Of a stretch of DNA of 64,000 nt, positions 8,488 to 16,198 are shown piece after piece. Below the pieces are notes generated by a model. It was not told where the DNA came from, did no database searches, and saw only the letters and a list, made by a program, of their open reading frames with translations. This DNA comes from JABFWF01 sp035539135 (GTDB taxonomy: Bacteria; Pseudomonadota; Gammaproteobacteria; Xanthomonadales; Xanthomonadaceae). Made by a program: the position numbers and the translations under genes. Location: assembly GCA_035539135.1 (NCBI GenBank), contig DATLJD010000009.1, positions 62,001 to 126,000 on the forward strand, read 5' to 3'. Positions within the stretch are counted from its first letter, which is position 1. Every line of letters starts with the position of its first letter.

Positions 8488-9351
8488 ATGGCGTTCCTCG
8501 ACCAGAACCCCGGCCTCGGCTACCCCGCCGCGGCCGGCCTCGGCCTGCTGCTGGGCAGTTTCCTGAACGTGGTCATCCTGCGCCTGCCCCGGCGCCTGGA
8601 ATGGCAGTGGAAGCGCGACAGCCGCGAGGTGCTCGGCGAGCCCGAGCTGTACGACCCGCCGCCGCCCGGCATCGTGGTCGAACGCTCGCACTGTCCGCAC
8701 TGCAAGCACCCGCTGCGCTGGTACGAGAACATCCCGGTGCTGAGCTGGTTGGCACTGCGCGGCCGCTGCCGCAGCTGCCACGCGCCGATCTCCTGGCAGT
8801 ACCCGCTGGTCGAGCTGCTGACCATGCTGCTGGTGCTGGCCTGCGTCTGGCGCTTCGGCTTCGGCTGGCACGGCTTCGGCGCGATCGTGCTGAGCTGCTT
8901 CCTGGTCGCGCTGTCCGGGATCGACCTGCGCACCCAGCTGCTGCCCGACCAGCTCACCCTGCCGCTGATGTGGCTGGGCCTGGTCGCCAGCATCGACGCG
9001 CTGTACCTCACGCCCAAGCAGGCGATGACCGGGGCGATGGTCGGTTACCTCAGCCTGTGGTCGGTGTGGTGGCTGTTCAAGCAGCTGACCGGCAAGGAAG
9101 GCATGGGCCACGGCGACTTCAAGCTGCTGGCCGCGCTCGGCGCGTGGGTCGGGCTGAAGGGCATCCTGCCGACCATCCTGCTGTCCTCGCTGGTGGGCGC
9201 GATCGTCGGCTCGGTCTGGCTGGCGGCGAAGGGGCGCGACCGCGCCACGCCGATTCCGTTCGGGCCCTACCTCGCGGTCGCGGGCTGGATCGTCTTCTTC
9301 TGGGGCGGCGACCTGCTGGACCTGTACCTGCGCTTCGCCGGGCTGAGGTAG
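8488..9351 (+). CDS. pilD: Prepilin peptidase / N-methyltransferase PilD
   Basis: 287 residues, polytopic. Seen: cytoplasmic zinc tetracysteine loop CPHCKHPLRW...CRSC, the first catalytic aspartate in LSGIDLRTQLLPD, and the second in GHGDFKLLAALG (GxGD family). The enzyme cleaves prepilin and pseudopilin leaders and N-methylates the new terminus at the inner membrane, serving type IV pili and often type II secretion. It is the last gene of the pilBCD run. A block of palindromic repeats begins a few bases after its stop, where transcripts probably end or are stabilised. Confidence 0.97.
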   Translation: MAFLDQNPGLGYPAAAGLGLLLGSFLNVVILRLPRRLEWQWKRDSREVLGEPELYDPPPPGIVVERSHCPHCKHPLRWYENIPVLSWLALRGRCRSCHAPISWQYPLVELLTMLLVLACVWRFGFGWHGFGAIVLSCFLVALSGIDLRTQLLPDQLTLPLMWLGLVASIDALYLTPKQAMTGAMVGYLSLWSVWWLFKQLTGKEGMGHGDFKLLAALGAWVGLKGILPTILLSSLVGAIVGSVWLAAKGRDRATPIPFGPYLAVAGWIVFFWGGDLLDLYLRFAGLR

Positions 9352-9356
9352 CGCCG

Positions 9357-9760
9357 CGCGCCCTCACCCCAACCCTCTCCCGCAAGCGGGAGAGGCAGCA
9401 CGGCGGGGCGCGGCGCTCCTCTTGCTGTCACCTCTCCCGCCTTCGGGAGAGGTCGAGCGCGCAGCGCGAGGGTGAGGGCGCCGCTGTTGGCGCAAGACTC
9501 AACCACGCCCCAACCCTCCCCCGCTGCGCGGGAGAGGGAGCACGGCGGGGCGCGGCGCTCTCCTTGCTGTCACCTCTCCCGCCTGCGGGAGAGGTCGAGC
9601 GCGCAGCGCGAGGGTGAGGGCGCCGCTGTTGGCGCAAGACTCACCCCCGCCCCAACCCTCCCCCGCTGCGCGCGGGAGGGAGCGTGCCCCGGAGAGAGGA
9701 CTGCGGCGCAAGCTGCCTCCCTTCTCCCGCTCGCGGGAGAAGGTGCCGAAGGCGGATGAG
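9357..9760. repeat. Palindromic repeat cluster with two 142-bp tandem copies
   Basis: This 485-bp gene-free gap between pilD and coaE is almost entirely repeat. It opens with CCTCACCCCAACCCTCTCCC plus the palindrome CTCTCCCGCAAGCGGGAGAG. Two near-identical units of 142 bp then follow (about 9399-9540 and 9541-9682). Each unit contains a CACCTCTCCCGCC...GGGAGAGGT palindrome, GGTCGAGCGCGCAGCGCGAG, GTGAGGGCGCCGCTGTTGGC and CAACCCTCCCCCGCTGCGCG. A decayed copy (TTCTCCCGCTCGCGGGAGAA) ends near 9742. These look like composite REP/BIME elements. No transposase is nearby. Confidence 0.9.
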
Positions 9761-9836
9761 GGCAACGCGACCGCATGGATGCGCTCCACCGCCCGCTGCT
9801 GCATGCTGTGCCGCGTAGCCAGCACGCGAGGCGCCC

Positions 9837-10463
9837 ATGGCCCGTTACATCGTCGGACTGACCGGAGGCGTGGCCTCCGGCAAGAGCGCGCTGGCGCGCG
9901 AATTCGTCGCGCTGGGCGCGAGCGTGGCCGACGCCGACATCGCCGCGCGCGAGGCCGTGGCGCCCGGCACGCCGGGATTGGCGGAGGTGGTGGCGGCGTT
10001 CGGGAGCGACGTGCTCGATGGCGAGGGCGCGCTCGACCGCGCGGCGATGCGCCGTCGCGTGTTCGACGACGATGCCGCGCGCCGCCGGCTGGAGGCGATC
10101 GTGCATCCGCGCGTGCGCGCGGCCTTGCGTGCGCGATGCGAAGCGGCGCCCGGGCCCTACGCGATCGCCGCGATCCCGCTGCTCGCCGAAGGCGGCGGCC
10201 GCGACGCCTATCCCTGGCTCGACCGCATCCTGGTCGTGGACGTGCCGCGCGACGTCCAGCACGCCCGCCTGCTGCGGCGCGACGGCATCGACGCCGCGCT
10301 GGCCGACCGCATGATCGCAGCCCAGGCCACGCGCGCGGCGCGGCTGGCGATCGCCGACGACGTGGTCGCCAACACCGGCACCCTGGCCGAGCTGCAGGCG
10401 CAGGCGCGGGCGCTGGACGCGATGTACCGCGCCCTGGCCGCCGCGGAGCTGCCGGCGGCGTAG
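9837..10463 (+). CDS. coaE: Dephospho-CoA kinase
   Basis: 208 residues. Seen: P-loop GLTGGVASGKS at residues 7-17, the DADIAARE motif of the CoA-binding region around 32-39, and IVHPRVR in the middle. CoaE phosphorylates the ribose 3' hydroxyl of dephospho-CoA, the last step of CoA synthesis, in the cytoplasm. coaE directly downstream of pilD is the usual arrangement in many gammaproteobacteria. Repeat clusters flank it on both sides, so it may be transcribed on its own despite the conserved neighbourhood. Confidence 0.96.
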   Translation: MARYIVGLTGGVASGKSALAREFVALGASVADADIAAREAVAPGTPGLAEVVAAFGSDVLDGEGALDRAAMRRRVFDDDAARRRLEAIVHPRVRAALRARCEAAPGPYAIAAIPLLAEGGGRDAYPWLDRILVVDVPRDVQHARLLRRDGIDAALADRMIAAQATRAARLAIADDVVANTGTLAELQAQARALDAMYRALAAAELPAA

Positions 10464-10482
10464 GCGCCGGCTGTCGCCTTCG

Positions 10483-10872
10483 CTGTCACCTCTCCCGTTG
10501 ACGGGAGAGGTCGAGCGCGCAGCGCGAGGGTGAGGGTGCCGCTGTTGGCGCAAGTCTCACCCCCCCACCCCAACCCTCCCCCCCTGCGCGGGGGAGGGAG
10601 CAAAAGCAAGAGCGCCCTCACCCCAACCCTCTCCCGCAAGCGGGAGAGGGGGAACGGCCGGCGTGGCGCGGGAAGGAAGCGCGGAACGCCGGACACGCAG
10701 CGGGGCTTGCACCTCTCCCGCTTGCGGGAGAGGGGAACTGCCGGCGCGTCGATGCTGTTGTCACCTCTCCCGCTTGCGGGAGAGGTCGAGCGCGCAGCGC
10801 GAGGGTGAGGGCGCCGCTGTTGGCGAAAGACTCACTCCCGCCCCAACCCTCCCCCGCTGCGCGGGGAGGGAG
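10483..10872. repeat. Palindromic repeat cluster between coaE and the M48 protease gene
   Basis: This 410-bp gene-free gap lies between convergent genes. It carries one full composite unit (CACCTCTCCCGTTGACGGGA..., GGTCGAGCGCGCAGCGCGAG, GCCGCTGTTGGCGCAAG) at about 10487-10602, a simple CTCTCCCGCAAGCGGGAGAG palindrome at 10630-10649, another at 10712-10733, and a second full composite unit at 10760-10872 that ends a few bases from the stop of the protease gene. The same sequence blocks occur at 9357-9682, so the copies probably share a recent origin. Confidence 0.9.
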
Positions 10873-10873
10873 C

Positions 10874-12787
10874 TCAGGCCACTTCCAGCATCGGCGGCAG
10901 CGGGCAATGCAGGGCGGCGCACAGGGTGCGCAGCAGTTCGGCCTCGGGCACGCAGACGGTGCCGTCGAAGGCGATCGCGGCGGTGATGCCCTCGACCAGC
11001 ACCTGCTTGGCGAGCGGGTCCAGCGCGTCCAGCTTGGCGAGCACGCCATCCAGCGCGAGCACGCCATCGGCCGGCGATGCGTAGGGCAGGTGCGCGCGCG
11101 GCAGCACGCGCTGCATGCCGGCGAGGTAGGCGCGCTGGGCCTGCGCCGGATCGGCGTGTCCCGCCTGGGCGACCACCGCGAGCAGGGTCGCCACCGGCGC
11201 GGCGACCTGGGGCAGCTTGCGCCGGCCGAACTGCGCGTGCCGCCCCGGCTCCAGCGATTCGCGCACCTGCACCTGCAGCAGCGTGCCCAGGCAGTATTCG
11301 AACAGCGACACCGCGCCGTCGGCGTGCGCCATCGCGTGCACGCTGTCGAGGAAGACGTCGAGCTCCGGCCGCGGGCGCAGGCGCAGCACCGGGAAGGCCA
11401 GCGCTGCCAGCGGCAGGCGCAGGGCCGGATGCAGGTGGGCGAGCTCCTGCCGGCGCAGCTGCTGCGCGCGCTCGGCCATGGCGATGCCGAGGCGGGCGCG
11501 CACTTCCTCCAGCTGGCGCTCGGCGAGGGTGCCGTCCTCGTCCAGCAGCAGCGCGCACAGCAGCGGCATGACGTCCTCGCGGCTGGCGGCCAGTGCGCGC
11601 AGCGACTCGGGCATGTGCGCGGCGATCGCGTCGGCGCGCCGGTAGTCGTCGGCTTCCGGCTGCGCGACCTGGGCCGCGACCATCGCCGGACTGAGCGCGA
11701 TCGCGCTTGCCGGATCCGGCAGCCGCCCGCCCTCGTGCGCGACCAGGCCCAGCCGCGCGTCCTCCTCCAGGCCGTCCGGCGGCGCCGCCAGCCACTGCGC
11801 CTGCAGCCGCGCGAGTTCCTCCCCGCGGAACGACGGGTCCAGCGCCTGGATCCGCGCGAGCAGCGGCGGGTGGGTCGCGAACAGGCCGCGGAAGCCGACG
11901 CCGTCGCCGAACAGCATGTGGCTGACTTCCTCCGCGTCCCCGCGGTCGCTCAGCCGCGAGCCCTCGTGCAGGCCGGCGATCTTCTTCAGCGCGCCGGCCA
12001 GCCCCTGCGTCTGGCGGGTGAACTGCACCGCGCTCGCATCGGCCAGCGACTCGCGGCTGCGGCTCACCCCGGCCTTGATCATGCGCGCGAAGAACAGGCC
12101 GACGTAGCCGACCACCATCGCCACCAGCGCCGCCACCAGCACCGCGCCCGCACCCTTGGAATTGCGCCCCCGTCCGCCGAACTGCAGCACCTTGCGCCCG
12201 ATCAGGGCGAGCATGAGGATGCCGAACAGCACGCCGATCAGGCGGATGTTCAGGCGCATGTCGCCGTTGAGGATGTGGCTGAACTCGTGGGCGATGACGC
12301 CCTGCAGTTCGTCGCGGTTGAGCCGCTCGAGCGCGCCGCGGGTGACCGCGATGGCGGCGTCGGACGGGGCGTAGCCGGCGGCGAAGGCGTTGATCGCCTG
12401 CTCGTGCTCGAGCACGTACAGGCGCGGCATCGGCACGCTCGAGGCGATCGCGATCTCCTCGACCACGTTGCGCAGCCTGCGCAGGTTGAAGTCGGTGGTG
12501 TCGGCCGGGACCGGCGTGCCGCCCATCTGCAGGGCGACCGCCTCGCCGCCGCCGCGCAGCGACGCGATCCGGTACAGCGAGCCGAGCCCGATCACCGCCA
12601 GCGTGGCGAGCGTCGCGAACACCAGCATCGCCCCGCCACCGCCCTGCCCGTCTTCGCGGCCGATGCCGGTGAACAGCAGCACCGCGAGGTCGACCGCGAC
12701 GACGATGCCGAGCACCGCCAGCGCGAACAGCACCACCAGCCGCGTCGAGGCGCGGCGCGCGGCGGCCTGGCGTTCGAAGAAGTTCAT
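10874..12787 (-). CDS. Membrane M48 (HtpX-like) metalloprotease with long C-terminal region
   Basis: 637 residues from the ATG at 12787. Seen: two N-terminal membrane segments (about 17-40 and 53-72), the zinc protease motif HEFSH at 167-171 followed by two more hydrophobic segments, and the downstream ESLADASAV glutamate, the third zinc ligand. HtpX is usually near 290 residues; this protein has roughly 280 extra C-terminal residues with no motif I recognise. The N-terminal catalytic part should face the cytoplasm and degrade membrane proteins. The lemA-family gene lies upstream on the same strand with a repeat in between. LemA/M48 pairing is common, but its joint role is not established. 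Confidence 0.88.
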   Translation of the reverse strand: MNFFERQAAARRASTRLVVLFALAVLGIVVAVDLAVLLFTGIGREDGQGGGGAMLVFATLATLAVIGLGSLYRIASLRGGGEAVALQMGGTPVPADTTDFNLRRLRNVVEEIAIASSVPMPRLYVLEHEQAINAFAAGYAPSDAAIAVTRGALERLNRDELQGVIAHEFSHILNGDMRLNIRLIGVLFGILMLALIGRKVLQFGGRGRNSKGAGAVLVAALVAMVVGYVGLFFARMIKAGVSRSRESLADASAVQFTRQTQGLAGALKKIAGLHEGSRLSDRGDAEEVSHMLFGDGVGFRGLFATHPPLLARIQALDPSFRGEELARLQAQWLAAPPDGLEEDARLGLVAHEGGRLPDPASAIALSPAMVAAQVAQPEADDYRRADAIAAHMPESLRALAASREDVMPLLCALLLDEDGTLAERQLEEVRARLGIAMAERAQQLRRQELAHLHPALRLPLAALAFPVLRLRPRPELDVFLDSVHAMAHADGAVSLFEYCLGTLLQVQVRESLEPGRHAQFGRRKLPQVAAPVATLLAVVAQAGHADPAQAQRAYLAGMQRVLPRAHLPYASPADGVLALDGVLAKLDALDPLAKQVLVEGITAAIAFDGTVCVPEAELLRTLCAALHCPLPPMLEVA

Positions 12788-12794
12788 CGGGCGT

Positions 12795-12903
12795 CGCTCC
12801 TTCCCCCGCGTGCGGGGGAAGGTCGGGATGGGGGCAAGCCAGGGCGGGTCGGCGCCACCACGCACCCCCGCCCCGGCCCTCCCCCGCGCGCGGGGGAGGG
12901 AGT
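12795..12903. repeat. Palindromic repeat pair between lemA-family and M48 genes
   Basis: Two palindromes, CCTTCCCCCGCGTGCGGGGG and CCCTCCCCCGCGCGCGGGGG, separated by about 60 bases, fill the gap between the two same-strand genes. The outer one touches the lemA-family stop codon region. A hairpin here could limit or uncouple expression of the protease from lemA. Confidence 0.75.
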
Positions 12904-12907
12904 CATG

Positions 12908-13504
12908 TCAGAACTGCACCTTCGGCGCCGCCCGCACCTCGGCCTGCTGCTCGGTGGGGATCTGCAGCAGCGCGGCGGGCAGGAACCGGAAGAAGCCGGC
13001 GATCATGCTGGCCGGGAACACCTCGCGGCGGTTGTTGTAGGCCATCACCGCGTCGTTGTAGGCCTGGCGCGCGAAGGCCACCTTGTTCTCGGTGGAGGTC
13101 AGCTCCTCGGAGAGCTGCATCATGTTCTGGTTGGCCTTGAGGTCCGGGTAGGCCTCGGCCACCGCGAGCAGGCGGCCGAGCGCGCCGTTGAGCGCGCCCT
13201 CCGAGGCACCCAGCGCGGCCATCGCCGAGGGGTCGCCCGGGCTGGCCTTCGCCGCCGACAGCCCGGCCATCGCCGCGCCGCGGGCGGCGATCACCGCCTC
13301 CAGGGTCTCCCGCTCGTGCCTGATGTAGCCCTTGACGGTCTCGACCAGGTTCGGGATCAGGTCGAAGCGGCGTTGCAGCTGCACGTCGATCTGGGCGAAG
13401 GCGTTCTTGTAGGCGTTGCGGGCGGTGACCAGCCCGTTGTAGAGACCGATCGCCCAGAAGGCGACCACCACGACGATGACGACCAGGATCAGAAGCGCGA
13501 CCAT
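12908..13504 (-). CDS. LemA family membrane protein
   Basis: 198 residues. Seen: a single N-terminal hydrophobic segment (about residues 3-20), then the LemA signature YNGLVTARNAYKNAFAQIDV, QRRFDLIPNLVETVKGY and a long helical region. Unlike the second LemA in this window (60024-60671) it has no lipobox, so it is anchored by a transmembrane helix rather than a lipid. It is upstream of an M48 protease on the same strand, the usual LemA/HtpX-like neighbourhood. Function unknown; a scaffold or substrate-presenting role is only an inference. Confidence 0.92.
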   Translation of the reverse strand: MVALLILVVIVVVVAFWAIGLYNGLVTARNAYKNAFAQIDVQLQRRFDLIPNLVETVKGYIRHERETLEAVIAARGAAMAGLSAAKASPGDPSAMAALGASEGALNGALGRLLAVAEAYPDLKANQNMMQLSEELTSTENKVAFARQAYNDAVMAYNNRREVFPASMIAGFFRFLPAALLQIPTEQQAEVRAAPKVQF

Positions 13505-13644
13505 CGAAGTCCCCCGGATGTGGATGCTGACGCCTTCACGACACCGGTCACGACAGGATCGGACTTCCGCCCCCGATTCAGGCAGGCTCCGGAACTGACG
13601 CTATGATCGGTCCGCAGGTGGAGCATACGCAGGGGGAGCGCCCG

Positions 13645-15057
13645 ATGAAAGGCGAACTGGCGCGGCGGCAGCGTCGCAACTGGCGGATCGGCGCGTGCGC
13701 CCTCCTGTTGCCGCTGGCGCTCGGGACCACGGCGCAGACCGCGCCGTCCGAGCGTCCGGCCCTGGTCGCGCAGGCGCAGGCCCCTACGGTCGGCGCGGCG
13801 GCAGCCAGCATCGCGGTGCCCGCACCGATCGCAAGCCGGCCGCTGCCGCCGCTCCCGGCGGACTTCGACACCACCGAGTTCGAGGCGATCGCGCAATCGC
13901 TGGTCGCCGACCAGCGCGTGCCGGGGCTGGCGATGGCGATCGTGCGCGGCGGCCAGGTGCTCAGCGCGCGCGGCTACGGCGTGACCGACGCCGATGGCGG
14001 CGAGCCGATCGACGCCCACACCGTGTTCCGCCTCGCCTCGCTGTCGAAGGCCTTCGCCGGCACCGTCACCGGGCTGCTGGTGAACCAGGGCGCGCTGCGC
14101 TGGGACAGCCGCGTCACCGAGTACATGCCGGCGCTTCAGTTGTCCGAGCCGGGCGCGGCGCAGGAGCTCACCGTCGCCGAAGTGCTGAGCCATCGCGTGG
14201 GCCTCACCCGCAACGCCTACGACCGCGACATCGAGGCCAACGCCGACTACGCGAGCCTCGTGCAGAAGCTCGCGTACGCACCGATGACCTGCCGGCCCGG
14301 CGAGTGCTACGCCTACCAGAACGTCGCCTTCAGCCTGATCGGCGACGTCGTCGCCCAGGCCAGCGGCCGCAGCTATGCCGACGCGGTGTCGCGGCTGATC
14401 TTCCAGCCGCTGGGCATGCGCGACGCGAGCGTCGGACTGGAAGGGATCGAGGCCAGCCCGCGCTGGGCGCGCCCGCACGTGCGCGGCCGCGGCGGCTGGG
14501 TCGCGGTGACCCCGAAGCCGACCTATTACCGGGTCGCCCCCGCCGCCGGGGTCAACGCCAGCATCGCCGACATGGCGCAGTGGCTGATCGCGCAGTCGGG
14601 GCACCGGCCGGACGTGCTGCCGGCGTCGCTACTGGAGACGCTGCACGCGCCGCTGATCGAAACGCCCGGCGAGATGCACGGCTCGGCGTGGCGGCGCGAG
14701 CGCCTGTTCGACGCCGGCTACGCGATCGGCTGGCGCGTGTACGACTACGCCGGCCACCGCATGGTCTTCCACGGCGGCGCGGTGCAGGGCTACCGCGCGG
14801 CGATCGCGCTGCTGCCGGAGACCGACCTCGGCGTGGTGCTGCTGTGGAACAGCGAGAGCGCGCTGCCGAGCGCGCTGATGCCGACCATCCTCGATCGCGC
14901 GCTCGGCCTGCCGCCGCACTGGCTCGACGAGCGCACCCTCGACGACACCCTGTACGCCCGCAACAATCCGCGGCCGGTGCCCGACGACGAGACCGGCGAA
15001 GGCGTGATCTCCGCCGCCGGCAGCGAATCCACGACCGCGCGCGCGCGGCCGCAGTAA
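13645..15057 (+). CDS. Secreted serine hydrolase of the class C beta-lactamase / esterase family
   Basis: 470 residues from the ATG at 13645, chosen because AGGGGGAG lies 6-7 bases upstream and a signal peptide (RRNWRIGACALLLPLALG, then ALA-type residues) follows. An in-frame ATG at 13603 lacks these supports. Catalytic motifs: SLSK at 132-135 (nucleophile and general base), YQN at 224-226 and HGG near 376, which replaces the KTG triad. The periplasmic or secreted enzyme may be a D-amino-acid peptidase, esterase or beta-lactamase-like hydrolase; the motifs alone do not separate these. It is a single gene between repeat blocks. Confidence 0.88.
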   Translation: MKGELARRQRRNWRIGACALLLPLALGTTAQTAPSERPALVAQAQAPTVGAAAASIAVPAPIASRPLPPLPADFDTTEFEAIAQSLVADQRVPGLAMAIVRGGQVLSARGYGVTDADGGEPIDAHTVFRLASLSKAFAGTVTGLLVNQGALRWDSRVTEYMPALQLSEPGAAQELTVAEVLSHRVGLTRNAYDRDIEANADYASLVQKLAYAPMTCRPGECYAYQNVAFSLIGDVVAQASGRSYADAVSRLIFQPLGMRDASVGLEGIEASPRWARPHVRGRGGWVAVTPKPTYYRVAPAAGVNASIADMAQWLIAQSGHRPDVLPASLLETLHAPLIETPGEMHGSAWRRERLFDAGYAIGWRVYDYAGHRMVFHGGAVQGYRAAIALLPETDLGVVLLWNSESALPSALMPTILDRALGLPPHWLDERTLDDTLYARNNPRPVPDDETGEGVISAAGSESTTARARPQ

Positions 15058-15061
15058 AAGG

Positions 15062-15290
15062 GCAGCCCTCGCCCCGACCCTCTCCCGCATTGCGGGAGAG
15101 GGGGAACAGCGGGCGACCTTGCAGTTGCCGTCACCTCTCCCGCTTGCGGGAGAGGGCGACGCGCGTCAGCGCGGAGGGTGAGGGCGCCGCTTCGCGCGGC
15201 TGACTCACCCTCACCCCAACCCTCTCCCGCAAGCGGGAGAGGGGGAACAGCCGCCCTCTTCCTCCCCTCCTCCCGTCTCCCGTCTCCCGA
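15062..15290. repeat. Palindromic repeat cluster plus short TCCCGTC heptamers
   Basis: Three CTCTCCCGC...GCGGGAGAG palindromes (about 15078-15101, 15135-15157 and 15223-15243) with the linking blocks GGAGGGTGAGGGCGCCGCT and CTCACCCTCACCCCAACCC fill the region behind the serine hydrolase. Next to them (15270-15290) lies a run of three TCCCGTC-type heptamers, the same unit (inverted) that builds the arrays at 19.8 and 42.8 kb. No gene is seen here. Confidence 0.88.
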
Positions 15291-15292
15291 AT

Positions 15293-15330
15293 AAAAAACT
15301 CCCTCCCCGCCTGGGCCGCGGGGAGGGAGT
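15293..15330 (-). terminator. Rho-independent terminator of the histone H1-like gene
   Basis: Read on the minus strand, a perfect 12-bp stem (CTCCCTCCCCGC, loop GGCCCAG, GCGGGGAGGGAG) is followed by TTTTTTAT. It begins about 34 bases after the stop of the histone-like gene. This is the strongest intrinsic terminator in the window by eye. Confidence 0.9.
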
Positions 15331-15363
15331 CGTGGTTGACGCTATCGGGGTGTTTTCTTGTTC

Positions 15364-15807
15364 TTACATCATCGGCGCCGGCGCGGCCGGCATCGCCACG
15401 GGGGCGGCCTTGCGGCGGGCCGGACGCTTGGCGGCCTTCTTCGCCGCCGGCTTCTTCGCAGCCTTCCTGGTCGCCTTCTTGGCGGTCTTCTTGGCGGCCT
15501 TCTTCGCCGGGCGACGGGTCGCCTTCTTGGCGGCCTTCTTGGCCGTCTTCTTCGCAGCCGTCTTGCGGGTGGCCTTCTTGGCCGTCTTCTTCGCGGCCTT
15601 CTTGGCCGGACGGCGCTTGGCGGCCGTCTTCTTGGTGGCCTTGCGCGCGGTCTTCTTGGCGGTGCTCTTGCGCGCAGTCTTCTTGGCGGCCTTCTTGGTC
15701 GCCTTCTTGGCGGTCTTGCGGGCGGCGGCCTTCTTCGCCGCCGGCTTCTTGGCGGCCTTCTTGGTCGCCTTCTTGGCGGTCTTCTTCGCAGCTTTCTTCA
15801 TGGCCAT
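15364..15807 (-). CDS. Histone H1-like lysine/alanine-rich protein
   Basis: 147 residues from the ATG at 15807, which has GAGGAG 7 bases upstream. Nearly the whole chain is built from short KKAAKK, KKTAKKAT and AKRPA variants, ending in PAAPAPMM. This is the AlaLysPro-rich bacterial homologue of the eukaryotic histone H1 tail. Such proteins bind DNA without base specificity and condense or organise the nucleoid. The repeated AAG/GCC codons make the gene prone to in-frame length change between strains. It is monocistronic: a perfect terminator follows, and a candidate separate RNA gene lies upstream on the same strand. Confidence 0.9.
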   Translation of the reverse strand: MAMKKAAKKTAKKATKKAAKKPAAKKAAARKTAKKATKKAAKKTARKSTAKKTARKATKKTAAKRRPAKKAAKKTAKKATRKTAAKKTAKKAAKKATRRPAKKAAKKTAKKATRKAAKKPAAKKAAKRPARRKAAPVAMPAAPAPMM

Positions 15808-15990
15808 GGAATGGCTCCTCGTCTGTGGACTTGCTGTTACTGCTGCCCAGTTGCGAACTGCACCGCGGGAGTCGGACCCGCGATCAACCGCCGACGCGCG
15901 TCGCGCGCCGGGACGGATTCGGTGGCCGCGCATCCTGCGCGGTGAGCCGCGGCGCTCGCCGCCGCCGCGTCGCCGGCACCGTGGCCGGCA

Positions 15991-16022
15991 ACAAAAAACC
16001 CGCTGCGCCGGGCGCCGCGGGT
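15991..16022 (-). terminator. Intrinsic terminator of the candidate RNA
   Basis: On the minus strand ACCCGC (16022-16017) pairs with GCGGGT (16003-15998), with an inner GCGC/GCGC hairpin, followed by six T residues. It lies about 190 bases upstream of the histone-like start codon, so it would separate the upstream transcript from that gene. Confidence 0.7.
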
Positions 16023-16163
16023 CGGGTCCTCGGGTGACTGCTGCGCTTTCGAGAGGGAGACGATGCCCGTGTCCACCTTGATGTGTTTCCGGGCGGAGGG
16101 CTGCGTTGTGCCGCGCGTTGTCTCTCTGCTTCGACTCACTCTCGTCCGCAGGTCACGTCTGCT
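15993..16163 (-). ncRNA. Candidate structured small RNA of about 170 nt
   Basis: There is no credible protein gene here, but all parts of an RNA gene are present on the minus strand: a TTGACA-N17-TAGGTT promoter just upstream, an intrinsic terminator at the end, and complementary arms that fold the two ends together. The arms in the 5' half (GTGAC 16156-16152, CTGCG 16151-16147, CGAGAG 16144-16139, GAGAC 16124-16120) pair in nested order with the 3' half (GTCAC 16038-16034, CGCAG 16045-16041, CTCTCG 16055-16050, GTCTC 16061-16057). Overall this is a long interrupted rod resembling 6S RNA in architecture, but without recognisable 6S sequence motifs. It could instead be an attenuated leader of the histone-like gene. 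Confidence 0.45.
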
Positions 16164-16169
16164 GGGCGA

Positions 16170-16198
16170 AACCTAATCACGGTTTTTTCCACTGTCAA
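16170..16198 (-). promoter_or_regulatory. Sigma70-type promoter for the candidate RNA
   Basis: On the minus strand TTGACA (16198-16193), a 17-base spacer, and TAGGTT (16175-16170). The -35 box is a perfect consensus. The expected transcription start is near 16163. Confidence 0.6.

Noticed and set aside
9399..9682. CRISPR-like direct repeats
   Set aside because: Only two copies of a 142-bp unit without unique spacers, and no cas gene nearby; this is a tandem duplication of a REP-type element.
15880..15900. tRNA-like T-arm word (GCGGGTCCGACTCCCGC on the minus strand)
   Set aside because: The loop has C instead of T at the second position, no CCA end follows, and no anticodon or D arm can be formed upstream.
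15837..16139. Open frame of about 100 codons on the minus strand upstream of the histone-like gene
   Set aside because: It runs through a promoter-proximal RNA fold and straight across an intrinsic terminator, has no ribosome-binding site and no family resemblance; the interval is better explained as an RNA gene.
16170..16198. 6S RNA identity for the candidate RNA
   Set aside because: The overall rod shape is similar, but I cannot match the conserved closing-stem and bubble sequences, and the usual zapA/fthC neighbours are absent; it is kept only as an unnamed candidate.
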